Below, piece by piece: positions 56,590 through 64,000 of a stretch of 64,000 nucleotides of DNA; position 1 is the stretch's first letter, and each line of letters opens with the position of its first letter. The notes under the pieces are model-generated. The model was not told where the DNA came from. It saw only the letters and a program-made list of their open reading frames with translations, and made no database searches. Source of the stretch: Desarmillaria ectypa (lineage: Eukaryota; Basidiomycota; Agaricomycetes; Agaricales; Physalacriaceae); NCBI GenBank assembly GCA_030407005.1, contig JAUDYN010000001.1:2108001-2172000 (forward strand). Direction: 5' to 3'. Made by a program: the position numbers and the translations under genes.

Positions 56590-59472
56590 CTACGCAAGAC
56601 CTTGCCCTTCGGTTGTAAATTTATTCGAAGTTATACCCTGTCCACCAGCACCTGCCGATTCCACCTGCCTTCCGATCCTCGCCAAGGCATAAAACATAGC
56701 CACCCCAGTCTGATCACGATTCTTCCCATCCACCAAGCCTTGTGCTACATGCATTGGTGTCAGCAACCTTCGTTCGCCCGGGGTTCGATGCTGAAAACGA
56801 GATGATATACGAAGACCTCCTAAGACTAACTTCGTAATGAAGCGTTCAGCAGCCAGGGCAAGAACGCCATAAGGAGCCAGCGTCTGTGTGACTTCCGACG
56901 CATCGTGTCCAAGGGTGTCGATAGGAAAGATCGACGAACCACCTTCATTAGATAGGAAGGTTGGCAGGTTCAAAACGCGTATGACCTCCTTGATGGAGAG
57001 AAGCATATTTGGGTTAGATGCTCTGACGGCCTGAGCACCGTTCCAATTTTGTTCATCGCGTGTACGAGTGGGAAGACACGTCTGCGGGGTGGCCAAGATC
57101 CTGTCCAGGTCGACGATAGGCATTCTGGTTAGTCGCCAGTCATTCGGTATGCTGTCACAGACAAAAGAACCGTCGCCACTATTCCTGCTGATATGAATGC
57201 GAGAAACCAGTCCACAAGAGGTGCACCATCGTTCTGCGTGAAGCCTATCAGTGATCGGAGGCTGTGGTTTGGCCGCTAAAGATGGTTCGGTCCTTAGGAA
57301 AAAGCCCTCTACCTCCAGCCAACAGAATACATCTGCTGTCGATAATCTGTCGAGTTCGAGTTCCCTCCGAGTCTCCTTCACTAGCTCAGTATAGGCCTCC
57401 CGGATGGCAGAGGCACGGCCCCACTACGGCAAAACATAGTGAGAAGCGTTGATGTTGAACCAGATGCTCTTGAAACAACCTACCTCAATCGCCTTGCGTC
57501 GACCCAGAATCAATTTATGGAATTCGTCAGGAGAGGCGATGAGCGTGTAGGGAACCGTAGGCGGTGCTGCTCCTCGCTTTACAACCACGTCTACGAAGCT
57601 GTGAGACAATGAAAGATAAACCAGGGAAAGCAGTTTTACCTTCCAGCGTCATAGGGAAATTAGGCAATAGTTCTCGGAGAACTACCGAATAACCAACGTC
57701 GGCAGAAGGTGCGGTTTTAGGCGGCTTCACTGTCTCGCTGACGTTCTTGGGGGAAACCGAAGGGCATATAGTAGCTACACTCGTCAGGTTACTAGGGAGC
57801 TGCCAATGTTCCTTGGCACAAACTGCGACGTAGTTCGTCTTCGCAGGCAAAAATACAGTCTCTTTGTCAAGCTCGATATCAACAACTTGCTGTTCTCCCT
57901 CTATCGGTAGTTTGGAGGATCGAGGAGATGCGAGCTGATGGATGAAGTCAATACGTGAAAGGAAGGGCTGAAAAAGAGACTTACATCGACCCAATGTTCC
58001 AGGATGAACTTCTGGCCCTCTGCATCCTGTCCTCGGGCGTGACTAAAGAGCAATTCGATTTTTGCCAAGAAAGGTCTGGCAGCTGCACCCATGACGAGGA
58101 AGGGCGGCTGAGCGGCACTTAGAGGAGAGAAAGTGTGATAGTCGGATAAGGAAGTCACAGTAATGCGGTTCAATATAGTCGTGATATCAATACTCTACAG
58201 AACTGTCAGTACCGACTGATTATGATAATATGGAACGCACATATGAGGGTGCCTCGACAGAGAGCATCCATTTATACGTATATTTGGCTTCCTCTGGTCG
58301 CATCCCTGTGTGTATTTATGTCAATGGAGAATGCTAGGAAAACGCTAGGAAGACACTAAGAAAAGAATACGAACCAAGATGTAAACTACGATCCATGACG
58401 ACCACACGAGCCGTGATATGGAACCTAGTAGAGCTTGGCTGCACACCGAGAATTGACGAATGACCAATGGGACCGGGTACAAAGACTTTTGCTTCATGAA
58501 CAACTGTGGGAGCCTGGATAGCCTCTTCCCTGGGGAGCTCTGGTTTCGCCGAACTTCTATGCGTCCACGGCATGTGCCACCTCGGACGCTTGTTGTCAAG
58601 GCCATCAATATCAATATCTTCATCTTCATTCCTGGCACGTATTTCTTTTCTCTTGGCCTCTTTTCCTAGAACAGATGCAAGCGCGGAGGTCTCGGCATGA
58701 ACACCCAATGTCCGGCGAATATGATTAGCAGCCTCTGGGACTGAAGCAAGCTTATCAATGACCATGGCATCTACCACCGGCAAAGGCGAACGCTCCTCCA
58801 CCGCTCTCTCGAATAACCCTCGTACGCCGAGAAGAGTGAGGGTCACTTCCGTCCCGTCACTCAGATCAAGGTCATCCCGCGGAACGGAGCAAGCGCGAAC
58901 ACAGTCGTCGTGGTTTCCCCATTCTAGCTGGTGAGTGATTCGAGCATGGTTGTACAGTCCCTGTATCGACGAGAATTGCGTCCGCTGGCACCCCGGACAC
59001 GTCAAGATGTTGGTTTGATTGTTGGTGCGAGTGTAAAGAAATTTGGCTTTTTGCCGAGAACGCGTTGCTCTGCTTTCTCGTGGGAGTGCACGATTCTTGC
59101 GCCCAGAAACTACAGCCATCGAAATGTGGGGAGCAGCCGACATTGGGCGAATCGTTTCATGATCCAAAAACAATTTCGAAGGCCCTTCAATCGCAGAAAG
59201 GGCATCTAAAGCCGCCACTTTAAAAGTTGCGGAATCATTTCCAGAGTTTTCTCCTGATAATTTTTAGGCATTTAACAACAGGAATTTAAAAAATTGTTAC
59301 CTTTTAAGAGAGATTCCTGCAGGGATGTTGCCCATGCAATTCTCGACTCCACCGTTTGAGCAAGTCGTTTCCTCAGGTCAATTTCTAGCTGGATTTCCGG
59401 CAACAGGATCTCCCGTAAGTGTTGCTCATCCACCTCGTTGCTTTCGAGTGCTTGAATGTTCTTTGAAAACAT
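56590..59472 (-). CDS. YEATS-domain chromatin protein, YEATS2-like
   Basis: Predicted histone-acyl-lysine reader. Seven exons (59472-59301, 59253-58375, 58305-58241, 58194-57985, 57934-57640, 57590-57484, 57423-56590) give 853 aa. Residues about 110-140 form a CX2CX13HX4H zinc-finger-like motif (CPGCQRTQFSSIQGLYNHAR, then ITH) found before the YEATS domain in YEATS2. The YEATS fold follows across introns: FHITARVVVMDRSLHLG, YTYKWMLSVEAPSY, TSLSDYHTFSPLSAAQPPF and ILEHWVD. A large C-terminal part contains LTPMHVAQGLV and resembles the histone-fold-type region of YEATS2. In animals YEATS2 is in the ATAC acetyltransferase complex; a fungal partner complex is inferred only. It converges on the reductase gene, 94 bp between stops. 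Confidence 0.78.
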
Positions 59473-60126
59473 GACTCTGCATCATGCAACGGTCACAAGC
59501 TTGAAAAGTGAACGTTGAAGTAAAGAATTATTTAATTGAGTGCTTTGCCGCCAGCGGCATGATCTGCCGTAATGCCGACACACTTCTCGACATTGCTTCT
59601 GTTCTACTCAGTAATGCTGAGTCACAATTGTTGTAATGACAAGTGTCGCGCATCACAGCGCAGTTGACGTCGGGATCATGGTAAGGACTTTCTTTATTGC
59701 TTCTTGTTGCTTCTATTAGTGTACACAGCATGTAGATAAATAAATGGCTGAACGACGACAACCCTCGCCTGTTTGCGAGGGTTCCCTGCTGAAATCCGGG
59801 TGAGCGCTGGAGAATTACTGCTCATTCTAACAACAACAACAAAAAGCTTCATCACGTCTGCATGCACGAACGAATTTCGCCGAAGCCTTTCTCAACCAAC
59901 TTGCATTGCTTATTTCATCTTATATGTATCGGATGTGTTGAGCTGGCTAGAAATGCATAAGTTCCCGTCAGAAGTGGGTTTTCGACCTGTCTATCATTGT
60001 GCTTCGTCTGGCAGAGGGAGAGCGGAAGATATAACTATTCTTTGGTATTTTCGGACATTGTAACATGTAGACTTCAATAGATTCTCGCCTTCGCCTTCAC
60101 CACGAACAAGATAGTAAATGCTCCGT
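59473..60126. other. Intergenic region with hairpin
   Basis: 650 bp upstream of the YEATS gene and beyond the kinase relic. It includes a CAACAACAACAA run near 59830 and the hairpin at 59760-59783. No gene supported. Confidence 0.4.
59760..59783. repeat. Perfect 9-bp stem hairpin
   Basis: AACCCTCGC, loop CTGTTT, GCGAGGGTT. The arms are exact reverse complements. No T-run follows on either side, so a bacterial-style terminator is not implied. Role unknown. Confidence 0.75.
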
Positions 60127-61617
60127 TTAAACACTCTTCTCTACCCAGAACGGATCATCGAGTAGTTGCTTGGCTGAAGGCCTAGCATCCGGATCCAAAC
60201 GCAGACATCTTCACATAAAGGCCGTTGTCAACAACACATCTTCCTCGCTGATGACCTTGTAGTTCCTCAATGACTTCTCGAACGGGTGACAAAATACGGG
60301 TGGATTGCTTTTGAGATAACCTGAATGTAAATGATGTACCGCACATTCTCTTCTGGGAAAAGATGGCAGAACCCACAAATCGTTTTCTCGAAATACTGAA
60401 TCGCTCGATGACTCCATGAAAGCCGCTTAGGCTCAAAGTCCTTACCCGTGAAACTTATCATCTGCCACAAGTGTCCTGCAGCAGCGTCGAGGCCACGATC
60501 CGGCTAAGGCACGTATTCAAAAAGGTTTTGGCCAGTGACAAGCTTAAATACCTGGGAAAGGCTCAATCAATTGCCTGGCATAGAGAACATAATAAGTAGG
60601 AGCATACGTGGAGACAACCAAAGGTCCAAATGTCGACCCGTTGGTTCCATGGACCATGAAGGATTATTTCCAGAGCACGCAGTGCACATGGATATTCGTA
60701 GTCCTCTCGTCCGGATCCACGAGCAATTGGCTATCGGAAAAACATAAATGAAGGGGGCCAGCATGAAAAGAAGGCGTACAAAACGCTCCCAAAGTCAGCA
60801 ATAAAGAAACTCCACGTAAGGAGGACATCCAGAGAGCTTAGCGGCTGCGAGACCGCGGTTTGCATGGTGCTTTCCCATGTTTGCTCTGGAATGTTAAGGC
60901 GAGAGGGACCGGGGTCGCGTGTTAACAGAGATGGGATGTCCAAGCTGGGATCTACATCAACATGATATTGTCGTACTTCAAATCAGTATAAGCAACATCC
61001 AAGCTGTGAACCTGCATCAGGCCCTGCAATACATGGTGAGGAACGTGTTTCGCTAACAGGAGAGGAAGATATTGTTTTCTGGAGGGGAGGCCTCTCATCA
61101 GGGATTTGGCGTCTCCGCCCATCAGGTCAGTGACGATGCATAAGTGTTCACCGCCAGCAGACACTTTCCTGGGCATGACGAAGTGGTCGAGTAGGTTGAG
61201 GCATCGGGAAGGCCATGCGGTAGGTGCTTGCGTAGCGTCCAGTAGTTGGAGAACTTTGAGCTCACGCGAGATACCACGGTTGACGGTTTCCGTCGCGTAT
61301 CCTTTCAAGGCTTTAATAGAAATAAACTTGCTTTCACTGGCGAATCATAAGCACTCATAAAGTCAGGTACCGAGGTAGGTGAAAAAGGACAGACATCGAC
61401 GCCCAAGCCACACATTCGAATTCAGGCCCAATCCTAGCTTGCACAATATCTCATAGCAGGCATTTGGACCCAGATAGTCTCCGAGTACTATCCTAGGGTA
61501 GCCATACGCTTGCTCTTGAGTGAGTCCCAGTGGTTCCTCAATGAATTCCAGGTCGATCATCGCGGGATTTCCTTTGGCATCCACTGAAATGCGCTTGATA
61601 TTGGCTATACCATTCAT
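60127..61617 (-). pseudogene. SRPK-like protein kinase pseudogene
   Basis: The order of kinase motifs is intact but the frame is not. From the 5' end: GYPRIVLGDYLGPNACYEIL and KLGLGLNSNVWLG (Gly loop); a plausible intron; SKFISIKALKGYAT (VAIK Lys); CIVTDLMGGD; VAYTDLKYDNIML (catalytic loop, Tyr where His is usual); then a frameshift near 60950-60965; FFIADFGS (DFG); CALRALEIILHGPW (APE changed to ALE); VDIWTFGCL; TGQNLFEYVP followed by an in-frame TAG at 60504-60506; FTGKDFE; EEDVLLTTAFM followed by TGA at 60211-60213; and RCLRLDPDARPSAKQLLDDP with PFWVEKSV. Two stops, a frameshift and altered catalytic residues make a functional kinase unlikely. Kinase identity is secure; SRPK-like subgroup is from the LRA(P)E...PW...DIWTFGCL style. 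Confidence 0.72.
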
Positions 61618-62080
61618 GAGGGTCGTAAATGCGAGAAAAGACGAAAAGAGAAGGCAAGGGGACTATATCGCGTCGAATGGCAATGGAGAGGCGATCGTAT
61701 AGACATCTTCAGCTTGGCCATTCAAGTTGGCTGAGCGTAAGTCAGACATACACCGAGGTCCAGGTAATTAGGGGCTATTTCAATCATTCCCGGAGTTTCT
61801 CCTAATAAATTTTCAGCTTTCCACAGCAGAATGAAAAAGATCCTTACCTTTGAAGAGAGATTCTCGCAGAAACCATTAACCAACCCCAATTTCCTGCAGT
61901 GGCTAGATTTAACAAGTACGTCTTTTGATACTGTTTCAGCAAGTACCGACTTGGATTATATTGATTCCTTGAGGTATTCATCATGCGTCATCCATGGCAC
62001 CGGTGGAAGACGGGAAATAAACATCAGCAGATGCAGTAGCTGACCCATTGGATTCACCGTTGCCGCCGGCCTCGCCTTCT
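61618..62080. other. Intergenic region holding a degenerate YEATS-gene fragment
   Basis: Between the kinase relic and the Ser-rich relic. Its middle (about 61775-61990) is a decayed copy of the 5' end of the nearby YEATS gene, listed separately. Nothing else supported. Confidence 0.45.
61775..61990 (-). pseudogene. Degenerate copy of YEATS-gene exon 1/intron 1/exon 2 junction
   Basis: The segment 61780-61870 aligns with 59230-59330 in the same orientation: AATCATTCCCGGAGTTTCTCCT versus its counterpart, then TTACCTTTGAAGAGAGATTC versus TTACCTTTTAAGAGAGATTC. On the minus strand it reads like the exon 1 end (LFK/LLKG), a GTAAGG donor, an acceptor and ENSGND of exon 2. Farther upstream weak exon 1 similarity persists (HDEYLKESI, VLAETVS against DEQHLREIL, RLAQTVE) with stops. 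It is a fragment of a duplication, not a gene. Confidence 0.6.
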
Positions 62081-63300
62081 TCACCAAATCCGCCTTAGCC
62101 ACCGAGCAAATTCAGAAGGGGACGTGGCCGAGGACGCAGAATATGACGCGGCAGCGGTGGAATTGATACTTCCCGCATCGTCCGTAGGGGAAGCGCCGGA
62201 AGTCTCATTCGTGAATGAGTCGTTACCTGGACCACCAAAGCCGAAACCTCCGTATTCGCCGCCAAAGCCACCCCCCGCCGGCCTCACCACTTGGAAGCAA
62301 GCCATCGATACTAGAAGACGCCGTGGGGGAAGAGGATTTTGGATTTTGAGCCTCCACTAGGGAAAGCCTCGCCAGATGATTGATTGCCTCCGGGAAAATC
62401 AGTTGGCTGTGACGTAGAGGCACTTTCACCTGAAGAACTTCCCGAAACAGCCATTGAGAACAAACTGGAGCTTGCACTAGGTTCACCAGCACCGGTGCCT
62501 TCGCTGTCACTGGATGAAGCGGCAGACAACTCGGTAGGGATGGCAGAAACATGGGCACTCGCGGATACCGCAGCAGAAGCAGAACTTTCAACGGCGGTCG
62601 CGGTAGAGTAGAAGTTCTGCTCGACGTGGTGCTGACAATACCGTTCCGCACTGACGTATCACTCGTGGACTGGGACGAAGAAGATGAAGGATGAAGAGTC
62701 GTCGGAAACCATGGCGGGAATGGTAATACTGTCGATTGTCCAAGACTTCCCGTCATCGGAGGTGACCATGGCCGAAGCCTCAACACCATCTCCTATGGAC
62801 AGCGTCGATGAAAAAATCAGGGTCTGCTTCAAGAAGCGTGATTGTGGTGTCTATATAATACTGAACAGAAAAAAATGAGGAGAGGAAATACAGTTGCAAT
62901 TAGAGGTTACGCACCTGAGGGGAGTGCTACCGGTGCAGTCTTGTTGATATTCGGTACCAGTTCCCCAGCCTCCGTTGTACAGCGGACCGTCAGCTAATTT
63001 ATAATTGGCGCCAAGCCTTTCTCCAAAGAAAAGAGACATATACAGCTCGTAAGAGTCGAAATGACTTGGCCATTGAGAGTAACAGTTTGTTCTCAAGTGA
63101 CATCATCATTGGCGAGCTGTAAAAATGTATTGGTACGAGAAATGTTCTCGGCACTGAAGAAAATCTGACCTTGTAGTGAATAGTTATAGACGCGTCTGCG
63201 TCAATGGGTACCATGTCGCCGTTCAATTGTGCGGTGACACCGTCAACAACGCTATGAAAAACAAGGATCACTGTGTCAGGCCCCAGCCTCCAAGGAACAC
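62081..63300 (-). pseudogene. Broken Ser-rich secreted/surface protein gene
   Basis: Minus-strand pieces in different frames look like one extracellular protein. VVDGVTAQLNGDMVPIDADA (about 63180-63250) is followed, after a likely intron, by LANDDVT, an in-frame TGA (63093-63095) and EQTVTLNGQ. Next come VTSDDGKSWTIDSITIPAMV with SFIFFVP and a stop, then a Ser/Thr/Gly/Ala-rich mucin-like stretch, and GGFGFGGPGNDSFTNETSGA. At least two frameshifts and two stops are needed to join them. The domain resembles fungal galactose-binding-like surface proteins only in a general way. It could instead be a gene whose introns I failed to place. Confidence 0.35.
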
Positions 63301-63410
63301 CGAGAAGCGTACCGTTTGTTGAAGAGGCTAAAATGCCTCAAGAACTGCTAGAGCTGATTCTTGTATAAAGCACGTGTTTTTGGCGGCTATGACGGTTCGC
63401 AGAAACTATT

Positions 63411-64000
63411 TCAGTTGCAAAGCAGTGGACGAGCCTCGGAGGCTATGAGCTTGATGAAGAGGTCACAATGAGCAAGAATATCCTGGCGACGAGACAATGG
63501 GGTTACTGCGCAGATAGAAAGTCTGTGAGGCAACGGTCCTAGCGGCAGGCGGTGTCGAGGTGTTATAGTAAGCAAGTCGGAACCGTTTGTTTGTTCACCT
63601 TTGCTTGCGTTGATAAATCCGGCCCTTCTTTTCATGTTTCCTGCTCGTGCTTTTCTTGCCGCTGGCAGAACGGTATGTTCTGTAAAACCTATCCAAGCTT
63701 CACCAGTAATGGGATGTTTAGCACCTCCAGCGTCAATGTTTTTGTGAGGCGCCCTTGTTGAGGCGCATGTCGACGCAGCAAATACCGCCAAGAAGACCGC
63801 TGCCAAATGCCCAGATGCTCGCTGAGATGCATCGAAGGAAGAACAGGAGCCTGTTGATGTATACTTCTGCGGTCGTGAGTCACTGTAATTACTGTCTACA
63901 CTGAGGTATGACCTGCGCCGAAGATAGTAGTTGCATTGGGTGTGACATACGCCTCTGTCCCTTTGTATAGGATGTTCTGCGCTGCTACAGGTTTCGCTGG
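63411..64000 (-). other. Unresolved right-edge coding-like sequence
   Basis: The minus strand has AAVFLAVFAASTCASTRAP, resembling a signal or membrane segment (about 63765-63806), and near the window end NILYKGTEAYVTPNATTIFG, which looks like part of a secreted protein. A stop separates the two. Either the end of a gene that continues to the right or a further relic of the decayed zone. Function unknown. Confidence 0.25.

Noticed and set aside
59773..60063. 96-codon plus-strand open frame
   Set aside because: Starts in the hairpin, has no family resemblance, and sits in low-complexity DNA.
1..64000. CRISPR arrays, operons, insertion sequences and ribosome-binding sites
   Set aside because: Spliceosomal introns and gene content show a eukaryotic nuclear genome; no regularly spaced repeats or transposase were found.

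Overview
This 64 kb window is nuclear DNA from a filamentous basidiomycete, very probably an Agaricomycete. The genes are dense, lie on both strands, and are cut by many short introns (about 45-70 bp). Several protein types are typical of mushroom-forming fungi: an AreA-type GATA factor, a Ste6 pheromone exporter, a HET-like protein with a PRRVWDLYSNRVVPWW-type motif, a DUF6534-like fragment and an SRPK-like kinase relic. No rRNA, convincing tRNA, CRISPR array or intact transposon was seen. The exon models below were built by hand; reading frame, splice sites and family motifs agree for each main model.

Layout. 1-260: edge of an unknown minus-strand gene. 2.0-5.6 kb: nitrogen regulator AreA (+). 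6.05-10.6 kb: Sec7/PH Arf-GEF (+). 11.4-15.4 kb: ankyrin-PH-oxysterol-binding protein with a FFAT motif (+). 16.1-20.75 kb: Ste6-type ABC exporter (+). 21.4-24.7 kb: ankyrin-repeat protein (-). 26.7-27.9 kb: mitochondrial CoA-type carrier (-). 30.6-33.6 kb: tandem pair of secreted GDSL/SGNH esterases (-). 34.0-35.2 kb: metallophosphoesterase (+). 36.6-38.5 kb: HET-like protein (+). 38.8-39.6 kb: mitochondrial oxidoreductase-like protein (+). 40.0-41.4 kb: CSN5 deneddylase (+). 41.6-42.3 kb: Ctr copper transporter (-). 43.4-44.4 kb: meiotic Hop2 (+). 44.9-46.0 kb: Rho2-like GTPase (+). 47.0-48.9 kb: broken or unresolved coding material. 49.2-49.9 kb: Fe-S assembly Isa2 (-), head to head with splicing factor Spp2 (50.0-51.2 kb, +). 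51.5-53.7 kb: amino-acid permease (+). 54.2-55.3 kb: Tra2-like RNA-binding protein (-), head to head with a steroid 5-alpha-reductase-like enzyme (55.5-56.5 kb, +). 56.6-59.5 kb: YEATS2-like chromatin reader (-). 60.1-63.9 kb: decayed zone with a kinase pseudogene, a degenerate copy of the YEATS gene 5' end and a broken Ser-rich surface-protein gene.

The genes are mostly housekeeping and are not an operon or metabolic cluster. Loose themes are membrane/lipid traffic (Arf-GEF, OSBP), mating and meiosis (Ste6, Hop2), nitrogen use (AreA, permease) and mitochondrial cofactors (CoA carrier, Isa2). The features most worth checking are five GC-AG introns between 32.4 and 51.7 kb, a triple ATTGTCTG motif just upstream of ste6, a 7-nt microexon in the Rho gene, and the decayed right end with its fragment of the neighbouring YEATS gene.
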